A stretch of 64,000 nucleotides of DNA from the NCBI RefSeq assembly GCF_000328665.1, contig NC_019977.1:744001-808000 (forward strand). The letters are read 5' to 3'. Within the stretch, counting starts at the first letter, position 1. Every line of letters begins with the position of its first letter. A program made the position numbers and the translations under genes. The notes under the pieces were generated by a model. It had not been told where the DNA came from. It made no database searches and saw nothing but the letters and a program-made list of their open reading frames with translations. This DNA is from Methanomethylovorans hollandica DSM 15978. Lineage in GTDB: Archaea; Halobacteriota; Methanosarcinia; Methanosarcinales; Methanosarcinaceae. Below are positions 53,643-62,134 of this stretch, piece by piece.

Positions 53643-55424
53643 TCAATTGTGGTATAGTTCAGCTATTACATTTGAGAACCTTACTCCGAAATCAGTTTCC
53701 ATTACTTTTGTCCATACTTCCGGGAAAGATTCAAGTAGCTCTGTTATCTCTTTTCTGCGATAAGCAAGATAATTTTCAACTCCAGGGTCAATTATTATCT
53801 GCTCTCCTACTGATTTCCTGCCTTCTGTGTAGTCCCACTTCCCATATTTCAGATAGTTTTCCAGTAGTTCCATTGCAACTACTGCATCATGGATATCGCC
53901 AAGAACATCCTGCAGTTCTTTAAGGTCTTTAATAAGGCTTTTTGTTTCCTCTCCAAGAACTTCATCGAAGAATTCCAGTGTGTATCTCAAAATCTTTATA
54001 TCTATGCGCAAAGCATGTAACATCTCAAAGGAAGGTTCATCTTCGCGTACCAGATCATCGTAGGCTCGCACTTTAGAGAGCTCATTATACAATAGAGGAG
54101 GAAGTACATCCCTTACTCTGTGGGGCAGGGGTCTGCCATCCCTGTCTACCAGTGATTCTTCCCATTGCCCCTCCTTTTCCAGTATTTTTGTGAAATTGAG
54201 CTTGAACTTATCATATTTAGTACTGTCAAGATGTAACAGCATAAGTCCTCTTGCCTTGTCTCTTTCTATCAGAAGAGTTCCAACAAGTTCGTCCAGTTCC
54301 GAAGTTCTATCTTCGGGAAGCGATCCGGTATAGTGTTGTATCTTTTCCATGAACACATCCAGGTCGCGGACAGCTCCAAGGGATCTGCGGGTATCTTTTA
54401 TGTTCCTGAAAATAGGCTTCATAGTATTCATATCCAGATGACCGTTGAACACCTGCAACACAGAACGCATGCGCATGGCTGCGACACGCATATCGTGTAA
54501 CTCTTCTATATCCTTACCCAGCATTGTGCCACGTTCATGTTTGAGCATTCTTCCAAAATGGAATCTCAGGATCTTGTGGGCAGCTTCTTTCATGTGGTCA
54601 TCTTTTCTTATATCAGTTCTTTTCATTGAAAAGAAGCTTTTACTTTTTGTTACAGCAGTAGCACTCTTTGTACCAGTTTCAGTTATTATTTCAAAAGTGT
54701 CTGTAGTCCCATTTGTTTCTATAGTTCCACTTGTTTCCGGGTCAATGTCCATCATTGTTTCCGGGAACATAGTTTCCGGGATATTTCCGGAAGATGAACC
54801 AGTTTCACAGATTTTTCCTTTTTCCTTATCATCCTGGATAATGTCATTGTTAATTATGTATATCTCATTTTCATTATCAGTAGAGTTCCAGCTTGCATAG
54901 CTATCTTCAGGATATAATATCCGGGATACCATCATACTACTGATAACTGCTACTAATTGGCTCTCACCGGCATACATGGTGTTCCCGGTTTCAATATCTT
55001 GCGGCTCGGATCCGCTCTCTGCAGGCATCGATGTATTTCCGGATTGTTGCAGCATGATATTGAACAATAACAGGAGTATCCCTGCTGTATAAGTGAGTAC
55101 TACATATGCCACTTTAGGATAGAACCAGTCTTCAGGGTAAAGGATTATAAAACCAAGTACACCGGAAATTGATAGTAAGGAGCCGCAAGCTAAAAAAAAA
55201 CCGGAGCTCCCTTTCCATGGAAATTTTGTGTTAAGGCCAAGTAGGATGACTAGTATCCCCGATCCTGCAAGTCCCAGGGATACAAGGATCTTTCCAGGTT
55301 CAGAAAATCGATTCATGTTCTCCAACATTGCATATGTGATAGCAGATGCAATTAAGATCAAGCCGGCAGCGATCATAAAAAGCGCAGGAGCTTTTTGATT
55401 ATTCTTTTTCCCCTCTCTATCCAT
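53643..55424 (-). CDS. Membrane-anchored CHAD-domain protein
   Basis: 593 residues. Four N-terminal membrane helices (ALFMIAAGLILIASAITYAM; ILVSLGLAGSGILVILLG; GFFLACGSLLSISGVLGFII; AYVVLTYTAGILLLLFNIML), a Ser/Thr/Glu-rich linker of about 140 residues, then a CHAD domain (from about 275): helical with conserved histidines and basic residues (LHDMRVAAMRMRSVLQVF; ALRIDIKILRYTLEFF; LQDVLGDIHDAVVAMELL). CHAD domains bind polyphosphate and associate with polyP granules. Position just ahead of ppk supports this. Start at 55424 has AGGGA upstream; TTG 55448 is less likely. Confidence 0.85.
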   Translation of the reverse strand: MDREGKKNNQKAPALFMIAAGLILIASAITYAMLENMNRFSEPGKILVSLGLAGSGILVILLGLNTKFPWKGSSGFFLACGSLLSISGVLGFIILYPEDWFYPKVAYVVLTYTAGILLLLFNIMLQQSGNTSMPAESGSEPQDIETGNTMYAGESQLVAVISSMMVSRILYPEDSYASWNSTDNENEIYIINNDIIQDDKEKGKICETGSSSGNIPETMFPETMMDIDPETSGTIETNGTTDTFEIITETGTKSATAVTKSKSFFSMKRTDIRKDDHMKEAAHKILRFHFGRMLKHERGTMLGKDIEELHDMRVAAMRMRSVLQVFNGHLDMNTMKPIFRNIKDTRRSLGAVRDLDVFMEKIQHYTGSLPEDRTSELDELVGTLLIERDKARGLMLLHLDSTKYDKFKLNFTKILEKEGQWEESLVDRDGRPLPHRVRDVLPPLLYNELSKVRAYDDLVREDEPSFEMLHALRIDIKILRYTLEFFDEVLGEETKSLIKDLKELQDVLGDIHDAVVAMELLENYLKYGKWDYTEGRKSVGEQIIIDPGVENYLAYRRKEITELLESFPEVWTKVMETDFGVRFSNVIAELYHN

Positions 55425-55530
55425 ACATATCCCTATGTTTCCTGACAATTAAAGTTTTTTGCATGCATTTGTGCTTTTTCATTTTCTTGTGCAATGACCT
55501 TATGTTCGTTTCCACATCAAGTTCCACTTT

Positions 55531-55753
55531 TTACTTATCCTTCAGTACGGCATGTACAGGGCAGACTTTCACACATTTGCCACAGTAAATAACATGTCTG
55601 GTCTTCAATAACTGCTTTACCTTTGGACATATAGATCGCATCTAATGGGCATTTCTTAACACACTTCTTACAAGCAATGCATTCCTTCTTTAATACCCAA
55701 GGTGTATTGTACCTCTTAATTAATGCAGCAGATAAAGAAAATGCCCTTAGAAA
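55531..55753 (-). pseudogene. Degraded ferredoxin-type two-cluster gene with a frameshift
   Basis: Minus-strand reading gives KRYNTPWVLKKECIACKKCV, then KKCPLDAIYMSKGKAVIEDQ and TC before breaking; after dropping one T near 55587 it continues IYCGKCVKVCPVHAVLKDK to the stop at 55531. So both C-x2-C-x2-C-x3-CP motifs are recognisable but lie in different frames, and there is no start codon in frame. The N-terminal part looks like the tail of a larger flavodoxin-ferredoxin protein. Either an inactivated gene or a sequencing error. Confidence 0.75.
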
Positions 55754-55886
55754 TCATATCTCTTGTGATACTGTTTCTTACTCCCCATCAATGTAATTTC
55801 TGCTTAGCAAATAAAAATCTATAGAAAATATATTATATATAGAGCATAAGATCTATTATTATTCTAAATATGTATAAGAAGGAATT

Positions 55887-57191
55887 ATGCAAATAATCGA
55901 CATAATTAATAATATTGGACTTGACCCTTTTCTTGTAACTTTTTTCAAGAAACTGGGAGTTTCTCTCATGATAGGGATACTCATCGGGATTGAACGCGAG
56001 CACTGGAGGACCAGCAAAAAGATCTATGCAGGGGTAAGAACCTTTACCATTACATGTCTTATCGGCATGCTAGCCACATTCATGCAACCTTATGTTTCCT
56101 TTGACATACTTCTTATAACTACTATCTTTATGTTTTCTTCCTGCGTTCTTATAATCTACTCAGTGAACATAGTCTATGGTCGTTCCGGCCTCACAAGCGC
56201 TATTGCTCTCTTTTTTACATACCTTTTAGGCATCCTTGTAGGCAGTGGCATGTTCCTGGTGCCAATAGTTTCTGCTGTTGTCCTCACATTTGTCCTAATT
56301 GAGAAAAAACCATTGCATGCATTAGCGGAGCACCTTTCTGAAAAAGATATCTCTGGAGCACTGAAATTCCTCGCAGTGGTTTTCGTCCTATATCCCATAG
56401 TACCTGCAGAACCCTTATATGATGTGCTGAATCTCAAATCCGCCATCCTCATCGTTGTCCTCGTGTCTTCCATCAGTTTTGTAAACTATCTATCTCTCAA
56501 AAAAATGGGTTCCAAAGGAGGTATAGCTTATTCCGGGCTTCTGGGAGGTCTGGTCAGCAGTGAAGCTACCATTGTAGCACTCGCAAACATCTCACGCAGG
56601 AGGATCAACCTCACAGAGAATATATACATGGGCTCCATGCTGGCGGTCATATCTATGCTTATCAGGGACATTGTCATAGCTATCATTGTGGACACCAGCG
56701 GTAGAACTGCATTACTTATGCTTCCTCCCTTCTTGATAATGGGACTTGTCACAGTGATGCTTGTACTCTTTGAAAGGCAGAAGATAGAAGTCACCCAGGA
56801 AACACTTGAGATTGGATCACCCTTTGCCTTGGGCCCTGCTTTTAAGTTTGGTTTGATCTTCGCTCTTTTCCTTTTACTGGCAAACACCACCAACAATTTC
56901 GCCGGATCCATAGGCACCTATGCTACAGCTTTGGGAGGTATAGTAAGCAGTGCAGCAGTTATTGCATCTGTGACATCTCTTGCACTTGGTGGTAATATCT
57001 CCTATCAGACTGCTGCTGAAACTGCAGTAATGGCAAGTATTATAAGCACATTGACAAAGCCTGTATTTATAAAAATAACTGGTTCCAAGGAGTTGTTCAG
57101 CAGATCCCTGAAACCTTTCATATTGATAGTTATTACCGGAAGCTTAGCCCTCATAGCCTGGAGCATATTCCAGCCTGGGTTATTAAGATAA
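55887..57191 (+). CDS. MgtC/SapB-DUF4010 family membrane protein
   Basis: 434 residues with about 11-12 membrane helices. The first 140 are MgtC-like (LGVSLMIGILIGIEREHW; YAGVRTFTITCLIGMLA), and the rest is a DUF4010-like block (GLLGGLVSSEATIVALANIS; ALGGIVSSAAVIASVTSLAL). The family links to Mg2+ homeostasis or stress but its activity is unproven. It lies between polyphosphate genes, divergent from the CHAD gene by a 460-bp region including the ferredoxin scrap, and 27 nt before the PPK2 gene, so the two are cotranscribed. Polyphosphate binds Mg2+, which fits. Confidence 0.85.
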   Translation: MQIIDIINNIGLDPFLVTFFKKLGVSLMIGILIGIEREHWRTSKKIYAGVRTFTITCLIGMLATFMQPYVSFDILLITTIFMFSSCVLIIYSVNIVYGRSGLTSAIALFFTYLLGILVGSGMFLVPIVSAVVLTFVLIEKKPLHALAEHLSEKDISGALKFLAVVFVLYPIVPAEPLYDVLNLKSAILIVVLVSSISFVNYLSLKKMGSKGGIAYSGLLGGLVSSEATIVALANISRRRINLTENIYMGSMLAVISMLIRDIVIAIIVDTSGRTALLMLPPFLIMGLVTVMLVLFERQKIEVTQETLEIGSPFALGPAFKFGLIFALFLLLANTTNNFAGSIGTYATALGGIVSSAAVIASVTSLALGGNISYQTAAETAVMASIISTLTKPVFIKITGSKELFSRSLKPFILIVITGSLALIAWSIFQPGLLR

Positions 57192-57217
57192 AGCAAAATT
57201 TCAAAGGAGATTATTAT

Positions 57218-58690
57218 ATGCTCAAGAATATTGATCTTTCTCTCTCTATGACCAAGACGGAGTACAAATCCCAGATAGATGATCTGTATATCCGTATAGG
57301 AGAACTGCAGCGTAAAGCCTGGAAGATGAGGATACCGATTGTCATTGTGTTTGAAGGATGGCATGCTTCCGGCATGGCAGAGATCATTAATCGTTGTCTG
57401 ATGGGATTAAACCCAATGGGGTTCAGGTACCATGTTACAACGAAACCAACATATGAAGATCTCAAAAAACCTCTTATTTGGAGGTTCTGGCAGGACATAC
57501 CTGCATATGGCAGCATTGCTATCTTTGACAGGAGCTGGTATAGCCGGGCTGTCATAGAATATTTTAACAGAAAAGGAAACAACGAACAATTTGAACATTG
57601 TGTTGAAAGGATAAATGTTTTTGAACGGCAGCTTGCAGACGACGGTCACCTCATAATTAAATTCTTTATGCATATAACCCAGAAAGAACAGCAGAAAAGG
57701 TTTCGGGAATATGAGAAGAAGATCATACCCCTCTGTGTTGTTGATGAGGAACTTGATTATCTCAATGAATATGACAACTATCTGCCTTTCATAGACCAGA
57801 TTCTTGAAAGCACACACAGGGGATATGCTCCCTGGACTGTCATAGAGGCCGAAGAATCTAATCACGCAACAGTAAAAGTGCTTTCTACGACCATAAGCAT
57901 GATGGAAGCACATATCGAAAAAATAAATGATAAAACCTTAAAACCCTTTAAGGATACTATCAGCAGTATAGATCCATCCGCCCCCAGACTTTCACAGGTC
58001 GATCTTTCCCTGAAGACCGAAGAGGATGAATATGAGGAAAAAAAGGATCAGTACCAGGAAAGGCTGGGTGAACTGCAGTATGAATTGTTCAACCAAAAAA
58101 TTCCCGTGGTAGTAGCCTTTGAAGGATGGGATGCTGCAGGCAAAGGTGGTAACATAAGACGGATAGCCAGGAAACTTGATCCCAGGCTTTATAGTGTTGA
58201 ACCTGTGGGGGTGCCCAATGATTTTGAAAAGAACCATCACTATTTGTGGCGTTTCTATCGAAAAATACCCGAAGCCGGACATATAACCATCTTTGACCGA
58301 AGCTGGTATGGAAGGGTGCTGGTGGAGAGGGTGGAAGCCTTTTCCAAGGAAGAACAATGGAAGCGGGCATACAACGAGATAAATGAGTTCGAGGAAATAT
58401 TGACAGATTTCGGGACGATCATAGTAAAGTTCTGGTTGCACATAGATGAGAACGAACAATTGAAAAGATTCAAGGAAAGAGAAAACACTTCTTATAAACA
58501 GTGGAAGATAACCTCGGATGACTGGAGGAACAGGGAAAAATGGGGCGAATATAGTGAAGCAGTAGATGAGATGCTTTTAAAGACGCATACTACTCATGCT
58601 CCCTGGACAATTGTCGAAGCAAATGATAAAAAATATGCAAGATTAAAGACCTTAAAAACACTTGTGAAAACCATTGAGAAAGAGCTGTAG
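57218..58690 (+). CDS. Tandem PPK2 protein, probable polyphosphate:AMP phosphotransferase
   Basis: 490 residues with two PPK2 domains, the class II arrangement. C-terminal domain has an intact Walker A, AFEGWDAAGKGGNIRRIARK, and FDRSWYGRVLVERVE. In the N-terminal domain the same loop reads FEGWHASGMAEIINRC, without the GK pair, while FDRSWYSRAVIE is kept, so the first domain has probably lost catalysis. Class II enzymes convert AMP to ADP with polyphosphate as donor. SD AAAGGAGA precedes ATG 57218. Follows the MgtC-like gene by 27 nt. Confidence 0.92.
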   Translation: MLKNIDLSLSMTKTEYKSQIDDLYIRIGELQRKAWKMRIPIVIVFEGWHASGMAEIINRCLMGLNPMGFRYHVTTKPTYEDLKKPLIWRFWQDIPAYGSIAIFDRSWYSRAVIEYFNRKGNNEQFEHCVERINVFERQLADDGHLIIKFFMHITQKEQQKRFREYEKKIIPLCVVDEELDYLNEYDNYLPFIDQILESTHRGYAPWTVIEAEESNHATVKVLSTTISMMEAHIEKINDKTLKPFKDTISSIDPSAPRLSQVDLSLKTEEDEYEEKKDQYQERLGELQYELFNQKIPVVVAFEGWDAAGKGGNIRRIARKLDPRLYSVEPVGVPNDFEKNHHYLWRFYRKIPEAGHITIFDRSWYGRVLVERVEAFSKEEQWKRAYNEINEFEEILTDFGTIIVKFWLHIDENEQLKRFKERENTSYKQWKITSDDWRNREKWGEYSEAVDEMLLKTHTTHAPWTIVEANDKKYARLKTLKTLVKTIEKEL

Positions 58691-58698
58691 TTAGCCAG

Positions 58699-59949
58699 TC
58701 AGGGATTCTGTTCAGCTGCTTTGAAAGTTATTTCATGTTCATACAGGATCCTCCATAGATCACTTTTCTCATCAGCTCTGGCAGCATCTGTTTGTGCACC
58801 AGGGCCCTGTACTGTGATCAGTATTTTCTTTTCCTCTATGGTGATCCTGTTCAACTGTGAATGCATGCGGCTATAATCCAGCCCATCAGCAATGCGTATG
58901 AGTGCTGCCAGCCTGAGTGTATTCTCCTGCATCTGCGCTGACATTTTTCCAAATGGCTTGAGCTGCAGTTTTTCCAGTTTTTCCCTGCTCATCTTCTTCT
59001 TGTGCAGGAAAGTTGTCCACACTGCAACTGGCCAGAACCTATGAGGTAACTCCCTGGGAGGGGAATGCATCAGTATATCCCTGCCAGTCTTATGGTGGTC
59101 TGCCATGTTGGTGTACACTCCCACATCATGTACCAGAGCAGCTATCCATATTACCCTGCGATACTCTTCTTCCAGGCCATGTACCTCTTTTAGCTCATCG
59201 AAAAGCTTAAGAGCATTTTCTGTGACCTTTCTAGCATGCACTCTTTCAACATGATGAATTTCAAAGAGTTTCTGCACAGAGAGAGGTTTAGATACAAGAT
59301 CCATGTTCTCTTTTAGAAAAGGACCTTCTTTTTCCACTTCTTGCATTAATTGCAGCGCATACTCAAACTTTGCGAGAGAATCAGGGGAAAGACTATAGTT
59401 TTTTTTAAGCTCATCCATCAGCTTTTCCATATCTCCCTTATTTCCTTCGGGAAGCATCTCCACTTCTATTTCCAGATATTCCAGCCTTTTTTCCCAGACC
59501 GTTATCAACACATCATCCAGGCTGAGCTCTGCCACATGCTTCTCCTTATTAAAGATATTTCTCACGTTCCTTATATGGGATACATTGAAGAGTGGTATAA
59601 GTTTGTTTTTTCCCACTATACCGGCAAGAAATTCTTTCATATCCGGATCGTTCCATTTTTCAAATGGTGTGTCCTGTTTCAGTAAGTACTCCATTTCTTC
59701 CCTATGCCTCACACCATTTTTTCGCATCCCTCCAAGGGATTTGATTGTGTAAATTATACTGTCTTCCTTTTGCCTGCGCCTGAGGTAATGTCCACTGGAC
59801 ATTATAGCCATGTCCACGGTATCCAGATAAGTGTCCTCCAGCCGGGCCTGAACAGCAGTACTTAGTGCAAAGGGGCCGATGCTTTGGGCAGACATAAGGG
59901 CTTCAAAAGTATCCTTTTTGGGAACCGAAAATTTAGCTTCTATTTCCAT
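58699..59949 (-). CDS. CYTH domain fused to Ppx/GppA-type HD domain
   Basis: 416 residues. Residues 1-195 are a CYTH triphosphate tunnel fold with the E-x-E-x-K signature MEIEAKF and paired basic/acidic strands (YLRRRQKEDSIIYTIKSLGG; EYLEIEVEMLPEG). Residues 215-415 match the HD-type C-terminal domain of Ppx/GppA (WIAALVHDVGVYTNMADHHK; LRLAALIRIADGLDYSRMHS). CYTH enzymes hydrolyse triphosphate/polyphosphate; the HD part could bind or guide the polymer. Converges with the PPK2 gene, 8 bp apart. Such a fusion compensates for the short Ppx at 50468-51361. Confidence 0.88.
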   Translation of the reverse strand: MEIEAKFSVPKKDTFEALMSAQSIGPFALSTAVQARLEDTYLDTVDMAIMSSGHYLRRRQKEDSIIYTIKSLGGMRKNGVRHREEMEYLLKQDTPFEKWNDPDMKEFLAGIVGKNKLIPLFNVSHIRNVRNIFNKEKHVAELSLDDVLITVWEKRLEYLEIEVEMLPEGNKGDMEKLMDELKKNYSLSPDSLAKFEYALQLMQEVEKEGPFLKENMDLVSKPLSVQKLFEIHHVERVHARKVTENALKLFDELKEVHGLEEEYRRVIWIAALVHDVGVYTNMADHHKTGRDILMHSPPRELPHRFWPVAVWTTFLHKKKMSREKLEKLQLKPFGKMSAQMQENTLRLAALIRIADGLDYSRMHSQLNRITIEEKKILITVQGPGAQTDAARADEKSDLWRILYEHEITFKAAEQNP

Positions 59950-60111
59950 TCAGTACCATAAAATGATTTGTTTATTGGTACTTAGTGTTTACTAAAGAAA
60001 AAGAAACTGGATTCAAAAAGTCATATCATTAATGTCAAACAAAGAAGGCAGGGTCTTAATTCCCGCTCTGAGCGTTTCATACAAATTGGTACAACTATTT
60101 AGTTTCATTAT

Positions 60112-60222
60112 CTAGAGCACGTTCCTCAGATCCAGCAGGATAAGCAATCTGTCATCAAGCTTTCCAACTCCCTTAATATAGTTGGCCGATACTCAGGATG
60201 TTATGATATCAGGTGAAGGGTA
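60112..60222 (-). pseudogene. Remnant of a CheW-type C-terminus
   Basis: Minus-strand reading gives PDIITS, an in-frame stop at 60193-60195, then VSANYIKGVGKLDDRLLILL and DLRNVL ending at 60112. The second part is the standard end of CheW (YIKGVGKL then LLDL). No upstream part or start is visible. The surrounding 430 bp hold no other gene, so this is a scrap of a lost chemotaxis gene. Confidence 0.7.
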
Positions 60223-60397
60223 GACGTAAACACAATAATTGTTCTGTTTATACCATAAAAAGCACTATTGAAGCCGGATAACCAGAAACTAAATATGATA
60301 TCATGGAGTATTAAGTACAATTTTAGCTTGAGCTGCACATCAAAGCGGCTCATTTACATTTATTATATTTAGTTTATTTATGTCCCAGAGGTGTCAC

Positions 60398-62125
60398 ATG
60401 AAAGTAAAAATTACAGAGACCGTCCTGCGAGATGCACACCAATCGCTCATAGCCACCCGCATGCGCACCCGCAACATGCTACCCATAATGGACAAACTCG
60501 ATCAAGTAGGGTATTATTCTCTTGAGATGTGGGGAGGTGCCACATTCGATACCTGCATCAGATATCTGAACGAAGATCCGTGGGAAAGGCTCAGGTCACT
60601 CAAAAAACAAATGCATAATACTTATGCTCAGATGTTACTTCGGGGACAGAACCTCGTGGGTTACAGGCATTATTCGGATGACGTTGTTGAGAAGTTCGTT
60701 CAGAAGGCCTATGAAAATGGTATAGATATTTTCAGGGTATTCGATGCTGTCAATGATATCCGCAATATGGAAAAGGCCATATCAGTAGCTAAAAAGCAGG
60801 GAGCTCACGTTCAGGGTGCTATATGTTATACTACAAGTCCCGTGCACACTATAGAAAAATACGTGGAACTTGCAAGAGATCTGGCGGAGCATGAATGTGA
60901 TTCTTTGTGTATAAAGGATATGGCGGGACTTATTTCTCCCCATCAGGCATATGAGCTTGTAAAGGCTATCAAGAAAGAAGTCAATTTGCCAGTGGACCTG
61001 CATTCTCATTGTACATCCGGTATGGCACCTATGAGCTACATGGCAGCATGCAGGGCAGGTGTGGACATATTGGACACTGCAGTATCACCTCTGGCGTGGG
61101 GAACTTCACAGCCTCCCACAGAATCCATAGTAGCTGCCTTGGAAGAGACAGAGCGTGCCACTGGTCTGGATATAGAGCTCATTACAGAGGTCGCAGAGTA
61201 TTTCAAGAAGATAAAAGATGAGCTGAGGTGTGTCCTTAACCCAATATCAGAACAGATCGATACTAATGTGCTGGTATATCAGATTCCGGGTGGCATGCTC
61301 TCTAACCTTGTATCTCAGTTAAAGGAACAGAATGCTCTGGACAAGTACAAGGATGTGCTCAAGGAAATGCCCCGGGTCCGTGCAGAACTGGGATATCCTC
61401 CGCTTGTGACTCCCACCAGCCAGATCGTGGGTACTCAGGCAGTACTTAATGTACTCATGGGGGAACGCTACAAGGTCATCCCCAAGGAGGTCAAGGACTA
61501 TGCCCGGGGGCTGTATGGCAGACCACCTCACAAGATAGATGAGGACATATTGGTTAAGCTCATACAGGACGAAGAGCCTATCACTTGCCGCCCGGCCGAT
61601 CTGCTTGAACCTGAATATGAGAAGATGAAAGCTCAGGCAGAGAAATTGGGCCTCATTAAGAAGGAAGAGGATGTCCTCACTTACATCTTGTATCCTGCAA
61701 TAGCCCCGGCTTTCCTGAGGGGCGAATCAAAAGAGGAAGAACTCACTCCCATCATGACAGAAATGCATCCCTGTGCAGTTTCCAGTTCTCAGGGAATACC
61801 CACAGAGTTCAAGGTGGAAGTGGATGGTGATGTTTTCAATGTGAAGGTCCATCCGGTGGATGGTTCCCTTACGGTGACAGAAAGCTCTGGAAAACCCTCT
61901 GCAAGATCGGTTGCTGGAGCGGTCACAAGCCATATGCAGGGCATGGTCCTCTCCATCAAGGTTGGCGTAGGCGATGATGTTAAGGAAGGTGACATTATAT
62001 GTGTCATGGAGGCCATGAAAATGGAAAATGCTATTCATGCACCACACAGTGGGATTGTTAAAGAGATCTTCTTCGGGGAAGGCGATCCTGTTGCCTCCGG
62101 AGATATATTGATGGCAATCGAATGA
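60398..62125 (+). CDS. pycB: Pyruvate carboxylase subunit B (carboxyltransferase plus biotin domain)
   Basis: 575 residues. Carboxyltransferase barrel: VLRDAHQSLIATRMRTRNML, MWGGATFDTCIRYLNEDPWE, CIKDMAGLISPHQAYELVKA, DLHSHCTSGMAPMSYMAACR; PPLVTPTSQIVGTQAVLN. C-terminal biotin carrier with CVMEAMKMENAIHAP, biotin on the Lys of EAMKM. Makes oxaloacetate from pyruvate for the incomplete reductive citric acid route. ATG 60398 is 5 nt after CAGAGGTG, better than ATG 60380. Split alpha4beta4 form typical of methanogens; order B then A. Confidence 0.95.
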   Translation: MKVKITETVLRDAHQSLIATRMRTRNMLPIMDKLDQVGYYSLEMWGGATFDTCIRYLNEDPWERLRSLKKQMHNTYAQMLLRGQNLVGYRHYSDDVVEKFVQKAYENGIDIFRVFDAVNDIRNMEKAISVAKKQGAHVQGAICYTTSPVHTIEKYVELARDLAEHECDSLCIKDMAGLISPHQAYELVKAIKKEVNLPVDLHSHCTSGMAPMSYMAACRAGVDILDTAVSPLAWGTSQPPTESIVAALEETERATGLDIELITEVAEYFKKIKDELRCVLNPISEQIDTNVLVYQIPGGMLSNLVSQLKEQNALDKYKDVLKEMPRVRAELGYPPLVTPTSQIVGTQAVLNVLMGERYKVIPKEVKDYARGLYGRPPHKIDEDILVKLIQDEEPITCRPADLLEPEYEKMKAQAEKLGLIKKEEDVLTYILYPAIAPAFLRGESKEEELTPIMTEMHPCAVSSSQGIPTEFKVEVDGDVFNVKVHPVDGSLTVTESSGKPSARSVAGAVTSHMQGMVLSIKVGVGDDVKEGDIICVMEAMKMENAIHAPHSGIVKEIFFGEGDPVASGDILMAIE

Positions 62126-62134
62126 GGAGATCCC

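Noticed and set aside
54640-54860. Repeated Glu-Thr-rich steps in the CHAD gene as a DNA repeat or CRISPR-like array
   Set aside because: Units are irregular and in frame; they are the low-complexity protein linker.
60020-60105. Short minus-strand reading NLYETLRAGIKTLPSLFDI after the cheW scrap
   Set aside because: No start, no recognised family; too short to support as a gene remnant.
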